38,971 nucleotides of DNA, taken from contig JAITUP010000122.1 of the NCBI GenBank assembly GCA_031286265.1, positions 1-38,971 of the forward strand, read 5' to 3'. The position numbers and the translations under genes are program-made. Source of the DNA: Chitinispirillales bacterium (GTDB taxonomy: Bacteria > Fibrobacterota > Chitinivibrionia > Chitinivibrionales > Chitinispirillaceae). Positions within the stretch are counted from its first letter, which is position 1; each line of letters starts with the position of its first letter. This document shows positions 23,382 to 31,819 of this stretch, piece after piece. The notes beneath the pieces were generated by a model. That model made no database searches. It worked only from the letters and a program-made list of their open reading frames with translations, and was not told where the DNA came from.

Positions 23382-23846
23382 CTATAATTTCGTGAATAAA
23401 TCGGCCATTTCGAGCGCAGATAATGCCGCGTCCCAGCCCTTGTTGCCGGCTTTCGTTCCGGCCCTCTCGACCGCCTGTTCAATGGTATCGGTCGTCAATA
23501 CGCCAAAAATCACGGGCAGGCTTTCATCGAGGCTCACCTTGGCGATGCCCTTTGATACCTCCGCCGCCACATAATCAAAATGCGGCGTACTTCCGCGGAT
23601 GACCGTGCCGAGACAGATTATGGCATCATATTTTTTCGAGCGAGCCATACGCTGCGCCGCCACCGGTATTTCGAACGAACCCGGCACCCAGCACATAGTG
23701 ATATCTTTTTGCGAAACGCCATGACGCTCAAGACAATCAAGCGCGCCGCCAACTAATTTGCTCGTGATTAATTCATTAAATCTGCCGGCCACAATCCCAA
23801 ACTTTTTACCGGAACCGGCAAACATTCCCTGCACTACTATTGACAT
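23382..23846 (-). CDS. ribH: 6,7-dimethyl-8-ribityllumazine synthase (RibH)
   Basis: 154 aa, the normal length. It condenses 5-amino-6-ribitylaminouracil with 3,4-dihydroxy-2-butanone 4-phosphate to give lumazine, the penultimate step of riboflavin synthesis. Family motifs are in order: '[10 protein letters not shown]', '[12 protein letters not shown]', '[27 protein letters not shown]' and '[20 protein letters not shown]'. The active-site His is in 'TPHFD'. GGAGG of its ribosome site lies in the last codons of ribBA, three bases before this gene starts, so the two are coupled. The enzyme normally forms a pentamer or 60-mer capsid. Confidence 0.97.
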   Translation of the reverse strand: MSIVVQGMFAGSGKKFGIVAGRFNELITSKLVGGALDCLERHGVSQKDITMCWVPGSFEIPVAAQRMARSKKYDAIICLGTVIRGSTPHFDYVAAEVSKGIAKVSLDESLPVIFGVLTTDTIEQAVERAGTKAGNKGWDAALSALEMADLFTKL

Positions 23847-23849
23847 ACA

Positions 23850-25058
23850 TCATCCTCCTTCGTCTTTTATTAAATGCCCCATTTTTTGCTTCTTTGTATT
23901 AAGATAATTTTTGTTCTCGCATCTAGCTTCAATTTCTATCGGAATCCTCTCTACGACCTCCAGTCCATATCCCTCAAGCCCCACGATCTTACGTGGATTG
24001 TTTGTCATCAAACGTAGCTTGCGTATCCCCAAATCAACCAATATCTGCGCCCCGATTCCATAATCTCGCAAATCCGGCGCGAAGCCGAGGCGCTCGTTTG
24101 CCTCCACGGTATCCATGCCGCCGTCTTGCAGGGCGTACGCTTTGATCTTGTTGACGAGGCCAATGCCGCGACCTTCCTGACGCAAATATAAGACGACGCC
24201 GCCTTCAAGCGATATCTGGCGCATGGCGGCGGCCAACTGCTCACCACAGTCGCAACGCAACGATCCTAGCAAATCCCCGGTAAAGCACTCCGAATGCACC
24301 CGCACCAACATCGGTTTATCGGAACAAATATCACCCGATTGAAGCACAATGTGTACCGCCCCCGACAAACTGTCTTCGTAGGCGACCATCTTAAATTCTC
24401 CAAACCGCGTGGGTAACCTCGCTTCCGCCGACCGCTTGATAAATTTTTCGTGCGCGGTGCGGTAACGGATTATGTCTACCACGGATATGATTTTGACGTT
24501 GTGCTGTTTCGCTATTTTCATGAGCTGCGGCATCCGTGCCATCGTGCCGTCTTCGTTCATTATCTCGCATATTACGCCGGACGGCATCAGGCCTGCAAGC
24601 CGCGCCATATCGACCGAGGCCTCAGTCTGGCCGCTACGCACAAGCACCCCGCCGTCTCTAGCCCTGATGGGGAACGTATGCCCCGGCATAACGAAATCGC
24701 CCGGTTTACTGTTTGGATCGGCGAGTTTGAGAATTGTCGTTGATCTGTCGTGTACGGATATCCCGGTCGTTGTCCCCTCCTTAGCTTCAACGGAAATAGT
24801 AAACGCCGTTTCGAATCGTGACGTATTTGCGGGAACCATCAGCGGAATTTTTAATTCGTCAAGCCTCGTTCCTTCCATAGACACACAGATGAGGCCGCGG
24901 CCGTGGGTGGCCATGAAATTTATCTTTTCGGGCGTGCACAACTCCGCCGCAAACGCGAAATCACCTTCATTTTCGCGGTCTTCATCGTCCACTATAATGA
25001 TGATTTCACCATTACGGTAATCATCAATTACTTCTTCTATTTCCTTAAAAGTTTTCAA
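23850..25058 (-). CDS. ribBA: Bifunctional DHBP synthase / GTP cyclohydrolase II (RibBA)
   Basis: 402 aa with two complete domains. Residues about 1-200 are 3,4-dihydroxy-2-butanone 4-phosphate synthase, with the acidic '[10 protein letters not shown]' metal-binding loop and '[13 protein letters not shown]'. Residues about 205-395 are GTP cyclohydrolase II, with the zinc cysteines in '[19 protein letters not shown]' and the catalytic 'RQEGRGIGL'. Together they make both precursors of lumazine from ribulose 5-phosphate and GTP. The start is a TTG at 25058 overlapping the ribE stop (TTGA). No other in-frame start would keep the conserved N-terminus, and AAAGG lies upstream. All key residues seen are intact. 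Confidence 0.96.
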   Translation of the reverse strand: MKTFKEIEEVIDDYRNGEIIIIVDDEDRENEGDFAFAAELCTPEKINFMATHGRGLICVSMEGTRLDELKIPLMVPANTSRFETAFTISVEAKEGTTTGISVHDRSTTILKLADPNSKPGDFVMPGHTFPIRARDGGVLVRSGQTEASVDMARLAGLMPSGVICEIMNEDGTMARMPQLMKIAKQHNVKIISVVDIIRYRTAHEKFIKRSAEARLPTRFGEFKMVAYEDSLSGAVHIVLQSGDICSDKPMLVRVHSECFTGDLLGSLRCDCGEQLAAAMRQISLEGGVVLYLRQEGRGIGLVNKIKAYALQDGGMDTVEANERLGFAPDLRDYGIGAQILVDLGIRKLRLMTNNPRKIVGLEGYGLEVVERIPIEIEARCENKNYLNTKKQKMGHLIKDEGG

Positions 25059-25693
25059 AAACCGAGCCTTTCCATTTTGTCAATCAGGGATTCCGAACCG
25101 CCTGACATTTTTATCATTCTATATATATATCTCGCAAATACATCGCATTCGATATTGACAGTATCACCGATTTTTTTTGTCGACATCGTCGTTCTCTCTA
25201 TCGTAGCCGGAATCAGCGACAGTGTTATTGTGTTGATGCCGGATTTCGCGATTGTCAAACTAATACCGTCAACGGCGATTGATCCCTTTTCCGCAATGAA
25301 CATCGACAAATCATTTGGTACTTCAATCGTCCGCATAACGCTCACGCCGATATGCTCATCGCTAACAATCCTGCCGACCGCGTCTACATGCCCCAAAACG
25401 ATGTGTCCGTCGAGCCGGCCGTCAAGCCGCATCGCCCGTTCCAAATTGACCTTGCGACCGGGAGCGACCCGGTCTAACGTGCTGCGTTTCAAGGTTTCCG
25501 AAACTGCCGTGAAAAACATCTCCCCACCGGCGCCAAACCTCTCAACCGTCAAACAAATCCCGTCAATCGCCACAGATCCGCCAATCTCGACATCATAATC
25601 AGGCATCCCCGAGACGATGCAAAGCTCAACGCTCCTATTGCACGAACGTACGCCGGCAATAGTTCCCATTGTTTCAATCAGACCGGTAAACAT
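25055..25693 (-). CDS. ribE: Riboflavin synthase, alpha subunit
   Basis: 212 aa from the ATG of '[10 protein letters not shown]', the conserved N-terminus. The frame extends further upstream into glmM, but that extension is not family sequence; ATGs at 25699 and 25708 are close alternatives and none has a clear ribosome site. Two lumazine-binding barrels are visible: '[12 protein letters not shown]' in the first (about residues 35-50) and '[12 protein letters not shown]' in the second (about 130-145). '[12 protein letters not shown]' lies between them. The enzyme dismutates two lumazines to riboflavin. It is first of the ribE-ribBA-ribH-nusB run and overlaps ribBA by four bases. The name ribC is also used for this gene. 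Confidence 0.95.
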   Translation of the reverse strand: MFTGLIETMGTIAGVRSCNRSVELCIVSGMPDYDVEIGGSVAIDGICLTVERFGAGGEMFFTAVSETLKRSTLDRVAPGRKVNLERAMRLDGRLDGHIVLGHVDAVGRIVSDEHIGVSVMRTIEVPNDLSMFIAEKGSIAVDGISLTIAKSGINTITLSLIPATIERTTMSTKKIGDTVNIECDVFARYIYRMIKMSGGSESLIDKMERLGF

Positions 25694-25721
25694 CAACATA
25701 AAATACATTAAAGTCAAAACC

Positions 25722-25742
25722 AAAGTCAAAGACTTTGACTTT
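25722..25742. repeat. Palindrome between glmM and ribE
   Basis: AAAGTCAAAG (25722-25731) and CTTTGACTTT (25733-25742) are perfect inverted copies around one base. Another AAAGTCAAA stands just before, at 25709-25717. The right arm overlaps the glmM stop codon. The AT-rich sequence and tiny loop make a terminator unlikely. Similar AAARTCAAA units recur at 38862-38918. Confidence 0.6.
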
Positions 25743-27084
25743 AAAAAGCCAGCACCATATCCGCCAACTCCCTCGCCGACTCCGCTGTTTTCGCTTCCGC
25801 GTAACACCTGATTATCGGCTCCGTATTTGAGGCGCGTAAATGCACCCAACCATAGTCACGAATAATTTTCAAACCATCGGTAAGATCTTTTTTCTCATTC
25901 ACGAAATGGCCGTCTAATTTTTGTATCAACGCCTGCGGATCAACGCCTTCGCAAGAAATTTTATCCTTAACAATGTAATACACCGGCCATCGTGATACAA
26001 GATCATATAATTTTTCTCCGCTCCGCGCCATTTCTTCGAGGATGACCGCCATTGCCGCGAGACCGTCTCTCGCTTTGGAAACGACCGGGTATATCAGCCC
26101 GCCGTTACCCTCTCCGCCTACGGCGCAACCATGGCTATCCATGCCTTCAACAACGTTCGCCTCACCGATTTTTGTCCTTATAACATTGACTCCGTAATGT
26201 TTGGCGACATCGTCTATAAGCATAGATGTCGACAGATTCGTCGCTACGTCGGTTTTGTTTTTTGGCAGAATGTTTTGCAGAGCGAGGGCCAAAGTCATTT
26301 CTTCGGTAATTTCCTGGCCTGCCTCTCCCATCACCGCCAGACGATCCGCATCGGGATCAAACACGAATCCGCCCCAAAAATTGTTATCGCTCTGCAACAA
26401 CTCGCGAAGATCGCCGAGATGTTCCGGGCGGGGTTCGGGGTTGTGGGCGAAGTCGCCGTCCAGTTTGTTGTGAACGCCTTTCCATTCCACAGACAGCGCG
26501 TTTAGCAACTGGGGGAAGACCGCCCCTGCCGCGCCGTTTATCGAGTCTACGGCTATGCGAATGCTCTTTGAACGGATTAAATCGACATCAATATTATGCA
26601 GAATTTTACCGATGTGTATAGACGACGCGTCAACCGTTTCAATTGTCTCGTTGTCATATTTAAAAAACTCATCATCAATTGGATAATCACCATTTTTGTA
26701 TTTTGCGTAGACTTCCTCGCATTCATCACCCTTGAATAATCTGCCTGTTTTATGAACCATCTTATAACCGTTATACGGCAATGGATTATGACTTGCGGTG
26801 ATTATTATTCCGGCGCTCGCCCCTAAGGCCGATACTGCCACGCACGTCGTAGGCGTTGGCGCGATGCCAATGTCGATCGGTATTCCACCGGCAGCCCTGA
26901 TCCCCCGCGCCGCTGCTTTCATCAACACCTTGCCCGTGGGCCTTGTGTCTCTGCCGATAATTACCTGCCCGCCCCCCGCGATTTGCGTTTGAATAAAGGC
27001 GATACGGGAAATGAAAGTGTCGTTAAGCGTCTCTCCGTATTTTCCTCGGATGCCGGATACGGTCATCATTGGTAGTTTAGTCAT
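25741..27084 (-). CDS. glmM: Phosphohexomutase, phosphoglucosamine mutase-like (GlmM/ManB family)
   Basis: 447 aa, the usual length. Family motifs are in order: 'SGIRGKYG' near residue 10; the phosphoserine loop 'TASHNP', whose Ser is phosphorylated in the cycle; the Mg-binding 'DPDADRLAV'; the sugar-binding loop 'GGEGNGG'; and the phosphate-binding 'RASNTEPIIR' near the C-terminus. GlmM converts glucosamine 6-phosphate to glucosamine 1-phosphate for UDP-GlcNAc, hence peptidoglycan and LPS. The 'GGEGNGG' loop departs from the common GlmM 'GGEQSGH' form, so phosphomannomutase or mixed specificity is possible. It starts with ATG after an AAAAGG site and is separated from the block upstream by a terminator. 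Confidence 0.85.
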   Translation of the reverse strand: MTKLPMMTVSGIRGKYGETLNDTFISRIAFIQTQIAGGGQVIIGRDTRPTGKVLMKAAARGIRAAGGIPIDIGIAPTPTTCVAVSALGASAGIIITASHNPLPYNGYKMVHKTGRLFKGDECEEVYAKYKNGDYPIDDEFFKYDNETIETVDASSIHIGKILHNIDVDLIRSKSIRIAVDSINGAAGAVFPQLLNALSVEWKGVHNKLDGDFAHNPEPRPEHLGDLRELLQSDNNFWGGFVFDPDADRLAVMGEAGQEITEEMTLALALQNILPKNKTDVATNLSTSMLIDDVAKHYGVNVIRTKIGEANVVEGMDSHGCAVGGEGNGGLIYPVVSKARDGLAAMAVILEEMARSGEKLYDLVSRWPVYYIVKDKISCEGVDPQALIQKLDGHFVNEKKDLTDGLKIIRDYGWVHLRASNTEPIIRCYAEAKTAESARELADMVLAF

Positions 27085-27153
27085 GATTAATAAACCTTTT
27101 TTTAAAAAGCCAAACTCGAGAAGCGGTATTAGGGGGTTAGGCGATACTTTGTT

Positions 27154-27179
27154 AAAAAAGGGCGCGATGAATCGCGCCC
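27154..27179 (-). terminator. Intrinsic terminator after the barrel/TPR gene
   Basis: On the - strand, GGGCGCGAT and ATCGCGCCC form a 9-bp perfect GC-rich stem with a two-base loop (27160-27179), directly followed by six T residues (27159-27154). It lies about 20 bases after the stop of the gene ending at 27201 and separates the envelope block from glmM and the rib genes. Confidence 0.9.
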
Positions 27180-27200
27180 CTGTTATACGCTATTGCTCTA

Positions 27201-29504
27201 TTACTCTAAACCTTCAAGCTCTCTGCGCAGTCTTTCGAGTTCGTCGTCGACGCCGGTGTCTCTCGTCGGGACGGCTGTGGCGTGTCTTGCGAAACGGGCC
27301 ATGGCGTACTCTACGTCATCCTTAACCGTTTGGTAGGAACGTGAGAAGAAAGCCCTGCGCCTATATTCGTCCTCAAATCTGTGGTGCTGGTCGATGGCGG
27401 ATTTGGTTCTCGTCGCCGGGCCCGCCAAACTGTCTATGGAGGACAACACTACCGATGACTGACGCGCCTGACCGAGCTCGTTTATTCTCATTCCTATGTT
27501 TTCGTAGTTCACTCTCACGCCCCTGTATTGACCTCTGTTTTGGGCCAATTCCGCTTCGGCCGGGGGTGTGTAGGCATTCAATCGCCTTAGCGCATCGTCT
27601 AACAAGGTTACCGCTTGCGGGAAGTTTCTGTTTTGGGAGTGCGCATAAGCTTGTATCAGCAAACCCTCACTCTGCAACACGGGATCGGTCGCGACTCTCA
27701 CAAGTTCGGCGCCCGCGGTGATACAGTCGCTCCATTGGCGCGCCTTAATGGCCGTCCATCCGAGACCGAGGAGCGCATCGGTGAAGTAGTAACTGGTTCT
27801 CGGCACTCTTCTAAGAGCGGTAACAGCTCTTGGAAGTGCGTTTTCAATGGTCAAGTCTTCATAAAACAAAAGCCCCAAAAATACGAACGAACGGTTGATC
27901 ATCTCCTCTTCCGCCCTGTTTCTCGGTTCTACGGCAATTACGAGCTCAAGGTCGGCTATCGCGCCCTGGAGGTTGTCGGCCATCATATTGGCCACAGCCG
28001 CCGAGTGAAAGGCGAAAACGAAATCGGGATGGCCTTCCGGTATGGAGACGAACAATTCACGCGCCCTCACAAATTCGCCGCGCTGCATGTGCGCCTGACC
28101 CATTATATAGTTGGCATGAAGTCTGATTGAGTCGGGCACGCCAAGCGCGTTGAGCAATTCAAACTGCGTGTCGACGGCGGGGTGATTGCCGCTTCTATAG
28201 TATAGGCGCATGAGGCCAAGATCGGCGTACGGCACCGCTATACTGCGTGAAAATTCCTCTTTAGTACGCTTATACGTGGCTTCCGAACTCAAACGCATGT
28301 CCATGAACTCAAGACAGGCCCCCTGATAATAGCTGACCATGTCATTTCTGAAAAAGTCGGGGTACTCAACGGCAAGCTGCGAGAAAATCCAGTAGGCCCT
28401 GTAGTACTCGCCTCTGTGGAAAAGTTCAAGAGCCTGATTATACAAATTGTTCGGTCCGAGTGCGCCGAGCCGAGCCATTTTGCGGGCATAAATCTCTTCT
28501 CTGTGTTTGCCGAGTTCGGTGCGCGCGTAAAACGTTACGTGGTTCGCCTCGCTGTCGCCGACGGAGACGAACTGCATCAGCCCCTCTATGTCGCGGCCGT
28601 TAAAGAAACCGGGCATGTTGACACCGAACGCAAAACCGTAGTGGTCAAATCCCTCCGGGTTAAAACCGGCGAGAACATATATTCTGAACAGACGTAGTAT
28701 GTCGAAACCGAGTTTTTGGGTAAATTCCCAAGGCGCCACTTCGTTGACGCGCCCCACCCAACCCGGATCATCGGGAGTTGGCCAAACGTCTCCCCCTTCC
28801 ATCAACTGTACAAAATCTTTAAGCACGAAGTCGGCTCCGTAGAATACCCTTCTCTCCCAAAAATCGGAGAGGAGTGACAATCTGAACGCGTTTGTAAACG
28901 CGTCTTCGGTATCACCGAGCATCATGTGGACGATGTTGTTCGTCGACATTCCTACTATGTGGTTCCCAAGCAACTGGTGACGCAGGAGTTTCCACGAAAG
29001 ACCGACGTCGAGACTCAAACCGAATCTCATCGTGTTGTTGGCGTTTTCGTCCGGCACGTTTTGGAGGATGATATTCATATTTCCTCCAACGGTCAGACGG
29101 CTCCATAGGTTACTGGCATAGGTCAGCGCGAAGATATTGGTCTGGTCGGTAACCGTTATCCCCAGCGGCTCTCCTCCTGAGCCGGTCGCCTCGTAGGAGC
29201 CCGCGCTCTGCATCATCCACGCGAGGCCCGCGGCGTCATGAAGGCCGAGGGGCAACGTTACGCCTGCCTCGTGCATGTAAAAGTGCTGGAGCGTGTTGGC
29301 GAACATAAAACGCAACGAGAGGTAGTTCTCCTCGTTTATGAACGCCGGATTGCTTATGCCCGAGTGCCTCGAGTATACGTGGCGCCAACGGTCCGACGTC
29401 ATAAACTCCCCGGAAAGGCCCTGTGCTCCGACTTGCACGGCGGTAATCGCCATGAAAGCGACGACAAACACAATTCGTAATTTACGGCTGTTAGGTATTA
29501 TCAT
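27201..29504 (-). CDS. Outer-membrane barrel plus TPR protein (767 aa)
   Basis: A signal peptide (residues 1-28, ending 'AVQVGAQG') directs export. Residues about 30-330 have the alternating pattern, Gly turns and 'NPAF' near the start that recall PorV/PorQ-like outer-membrane barrels, e.g. 'SNLWSRLTVGGNMNIIL' and 'FGLSLDVGLSW'. Residues about 350-660 are TPR helices ('ALELFHRGEYYRAYWIFSQLAVEYPDF'). The C-terminus (about 670-767) is charged and helical with coiled-coil character. A fused barrel and TPR suits an outer-membrane scaffold, for example for secretion or envelope assembly. Exact function is unknown. A type IX secretion-related role is possible but unproven. It ends at a strong terminator. 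Confidence 0.7.
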   Translation of the reverse strand: MIIPNSRKLRIVFVVAFMAITAVQVGAQGLSGEFMTSDRWRHVYSRHSGISNPAFINEENYLSLRFMFANTLQHFYMHEAGVTLPLGLHDAAGLAWMMQSAGSYEATGSGGEPLGITVTDQTNIFALTYASNLWSRLTVGGNMNIILQNVPDENANNTMRFGLSLDVGLSWKLLRHQLLGNHIVGMSTNNIVHMMLGDTEDAFTNAFRLSLLSDFWERRVFYGADFVLKDFVQLMEGGDVWPTPDDPGWVGRVNEVAPWEFTQKLGFDILRLFRIYVLAGFNPEGFDHYGFAFGVNMPGFFNGRDIEGLMQFVSVGDSEANHVTFYARTELGKHREEIYARKMARLGALGPNNLYNQALELFHRGEYYRAYWIFSQLAVEYPDFFRNDMVSYYQGACLEFMDMRLSSEATYKRTKEEFSRSIAVPYADLGLMRLYYRSGNHPAVDTQFELLNALGVPDSIRLHANYIMGQAHMQRGEFVRARELFVSIPEGHPDFVFAFHSAAVANMMADNLQGAIADLELVIAVEPRNRAEEEMINRSFVFLGLLFYEDLTIENALPRAVTALRRVPRTSYYFTDALLGLGWTAIKARQWSDCITAGAELVRVATDPVLQSEGLLIQAYAHSQNRNFPQAVTLLDDALRRLNAYTPPAEAELAQNRGQYRGVRVNYENIGMRINELGQARQSSVVLSSIDSLAGPATRTKSAIDQHHRFEDEYRRRAFFSRSYQTVKDDVEYAMARFARHATAVPTRDTGVDDELERLRRELEGLE

Positions 29505-29554
29505 CGTTCTTTAGTCCCTTGATATGTTAATTAAATCATAATTTTACGCTTTTC

Positions 29555-29570
29555 GCGGCGCTGGCGCCGC
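29555..29570. other. GC-rich hairpin between beta-helix and barrel/TPR genes
   Basis: GCGGCGC (29555-29561) pairs with GCGCCGC (29564-29570) across a two-base loop in the 92-base gap. No U-run follows on the - strand, so it would at most be a weak or factor-dependent terminator or an mRNA stability element. Confidence 0.4.
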
Positions 29571-29596
29571 CACATCCAACCATTACACAAATATAA

Positions 29597-30802
29597 TTAA
29601 TAGTTAAGCCTCGCACCCAAATTTTCTCCGCTCGAGCTTCTTTCCTGACAGCACAAGCCCGGGTCTAAATTGAAATTCATGCCCGATCGCGGCGCTATGA
29701 ACGCCGGATCAAAAACATAATTGCCTTCCGGCACCGGCCTGTTGGGCTGAAAGAGGTTGCGATAAAAATTGTTGGCCGATACTTGAATTCTATCCGGCCC
29801 TTCCAAAACCTTGAGCCCGAATTTTTCATTGAACGCAATGAGATTGTTCTCTATGATAAACTCCGACGACCCGCCTATCGCTATCCCGTGATTGCCGTTG
29901 TAGGCAATGGAATTGTGGTTCACCGAAGTCGCTGTGGAGCGGACGTCCCAGGCCTGTATGCCCGACGCGCCGTTGAACGCTATGATATTGTCCTGTATCT
30001 GTGGAAGCTGACGCACGGTAATAATCCCGGTCATAAAGTTTCTTACGATACGGCACCGCGTGATATCGTTGCCGATGTCGCTCGTAAAAACGCCGATGGT
30101 GCCGTTCGTTATCACGAATCCGTCGATGGAGCCGTTACGAGCCATCGTGACCACGGTACCTCTGCCCTTACCGTTAATCGTCGCTCCAAACAGCTCGGTC
30201 GATACGAGCGCTACGCCGGGAGCCATAACGACACGTTCGCGGTAGATACCCGGCGCGACCTTGACACTATCGCCCACCCTGGCCATTAACATGGCTTCCA
30301 TAATAGTAGGAACCTGAGAAGGAACGTGAATCACGGCCGCCGGAGCGGGGGGAGGCGTTTCGGCGGCGATTCTGGCTTCCTCGGCAGCGGCAGCGGCCAC
30401 GGCCTCCGCGGTAATAGCGGCCTGAGTAGCGGCAACGGCCTCACTCGTAAGTTGCGATGAAATCTCCGAAAGTCCCGTCATGGCATCATCCATGACAGCG
30501 TCCACACTCGGCAAACGGCCGACCGCGGCCCTTTCAATAACCTCTTGTACAATCGGCCTGACCGCTTCCAAAAGTTTCTCGGCAAGGTCCGCTTTAGTCT
30601 CGTCCGACAATATGGGCGTGTCGTCGACCAACACCTTGATTTTGTCTACGATACCTCCCATAGCCTCTTCGGCGAGCCTCTCCGAAGCCGCGGCATGAGC
30701 CCTTCTTTGGGCGGCCGTCTGCGCGTGGATGAGATTTGGCATCGTCATCGACACCAAAACCGCCAGCGTAACTACGGTCCAAACAATTTTTATTCTTTTC
30801 AT
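29597..30802 (-). CDS. Exported parallel beta-helix protein with helical N-terminus (401 aa)
   Basis: A signal peptide (residues 1-28, 'MPNLIHAQT') is followed by an Ala/Glu-rich helical region (about 30-150) and an Ala/Pro linker. A right-handed parallel beta-helix of the DUF1565/NosD type follows (about 155-370). The latter begins 'VPSQVPTIMEAMLMARVGDSVKVAPGIY' and has stacked rungs such as 'NSIAYNGNHGIAIGG' and 'NNLIAFNEKFGLKV'. Such helices occur in polysaccharide lyases, hydrolases and adhesins; no catalytic motif is evident. The next gene upstream encodes a shorter paralogue. GAGGGA precedes the ATG. A surface carbohydrate-binding or structural role is inferred. Confidence 0.78.
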   Translation of the reverse strand: MKRIKIVWTVVTLAVLVSMTMPNLIHAQTAAQRRAHAAASERLAEEAMGGIVDKIKVLVDDTPILSDETKADLAEKLLEAVRPIVQEVIERAAVGRLPSVDAVMDDAMTGLSEISSQLTSEAVAATQAAITAEAVAAAAAEEARIAAETPPPAPAAVIHVPSQVPTIMEAMLMARVGDSVKVAPGIYRERVVMAPGVALVSTELFGATINGKGRGTVVTMARNGSIDGFVITNGTIGVFTSDIGNDITRCRIVRNFMTGIITVRQLPQIQDNIIAFNGASGIQAWDVRSTATSVNHNSIAYNGNHGIAIGGSSEFIIENNLIAFNEKFGLKVLEGPDRIQVSANNFYRNLFQPNRPVPEGNYVFDPAFIAPRSGMNFNLDPGLCCQERSSSGENLGARLNY

Positions 30803-30836
30803 GCAAAATCCCTCATATATGGTTTAACTGTCATTT

Positions 30837-31706
30837 TCAACGCAAAATTCTCGCGCCAAGATTCTGGTTATCGGTACCCGCGCCTATACTGCGGGATCCC
30901 GAACTCAAACTGAAATCCAAGCGCCGCGCGTCCGCGAAAAGCGGATCGTCGGAAATATTGTCCGCGGGCATATTGATAGACATGCGCGCGTTTTGATAAA
31001 AATTGTTGTTAGTCAACTCAACACGCACGGTCTCCTCGGCAGGCTTCACACCAAATTGACCGTTAAAAGCGATAATATTGTTCTCGACCGTTATGGAAGT
31101 GCTACCCCCAAGGGAGATCCCGTGGTTGCCGTTGAAAGCGATGGTATTATGATTTATGGAACCGCTCGTGGTGCGCACGTCCCAACCCTGTATGCCCGAC
31201 TCTCTGTTGAAAACAATGAAATTATCCTCCATCATAGGCAACACGCCAACACACACCACACCACTTTGAGTATTGCTCATAATTCTGCAATTACGAATGA
31301 CAGCCTGAGGCGCGGCTGAAAAAATACCGACCGTACCGTTCCTGATTACAAAACCGGATATGGTCGACCCGCCGCCCATACTGACGACGATGTTACGACC
31401 CCGACCGTCTAAAACAGCCCCAAAAAGGTTCTCCGCCTCAAACACAACCCCGGGCGTAACGAATATACCCCGCCTGTCCTTGTATACCCCGTCCCTCACT
31501 CGAACCGTATCCCCAACCCGGGCCATAGCCATTGCCGCGCCGATATTACGGGCCTCAGACGATGGAACTACAATAACACGCCCGTCAACGACATCGGAGG
31601 GAATGGGAAGCGGCGCGTCATCAGACCCGGAGAGCGGGAGAGCGAGAGACAGAAAAACTCCCGCAAGAAAAACGGCGCGCGTTTTTTGGGACAACCTTAA
31701 AATCAT
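30837..31706 (-). CDS. Exported parallel beta-helix protein, paralogue of its neighbour (289 aa)
   Basis: The ATG at 31706 has GGAG seven bases upstream; the frame runs on to 31727 but without a better site. A signal peptide covers about residues 1-27. The rest is a DUF1565/NosD-like beta-helix closely parallel to the next gene: 'AMAMARVGDTVRVRDGVY', 'SGIQGWDVRTTSGSINHNTIAFNGNHGISLGG' spread over adjacent rungs, and 'LGARI' near the C-terminus. It lacks the Ala-rich helical insert of its partner. The two lie 34 bases apart, so tandem duplication followed by gain or loss of the N-terminal domain is likely. Function is unknown beyond an exported repeat-fold protein. Confidence 0.78.
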   Translation of the reverse strand: MILRLSQKTRAVFLAGVFLSLALPLSGSDDAPLPIPSDVVDGRVIVVPSSEARNIGAAMAMARVGDTVRVRDGVYKDRRGIFVTPGVVFEAENLFGAVLDGRGRNIVVSMGGGSTISGFVIRNGTVGIFSAAPQAVIRNCRIMSNTQSGVVCVGVLPMMEDNFIVFNRESGIQGWDVRTTSGSINHNTIAFNGNHGISLGGSTSITVENNIIAFNGQFGVKPAEETVRVELTNNNFYQNARMSINMPADNISDDPLFADARRLDFSLSSGSRSIGAGTDNQNLGARILR

Positions 31707-31745
31707 TTCAAAGCTCCATAAAAACATCTTTGCTGTTCAATATTA

Positions 31746-31768
31746 GCAAGGGGGCATAACCCCCTTGC
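31746..31768 (-). terminator. Hairpin after the lipoprotein gene (possible terminator)
   Basis: GCAAGGGGG (31746-31754) pairs perfectly with CCCCCTTGC (31760-31768) around CATAA. It lies about 50 bases past the lipoprotein stop. On the - strand it is followed by TAATATTG, only weakly U-rich, so it may cause partial termination or protect the upstream mRNA. Confidence 0.5.
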
Positions 31769-31819
31769 CGACAAATAAACAATTATTCACAACGTTACTC
31801 TCAATTCAAACCGCTTTCA

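Noticed and set aside
25693-25760. FMN riboswitch upstream of ribE
   Set aside because: The gap is under 50 bases and lacks the conserved RFN elements; it contains only an AT-rich palindrome.
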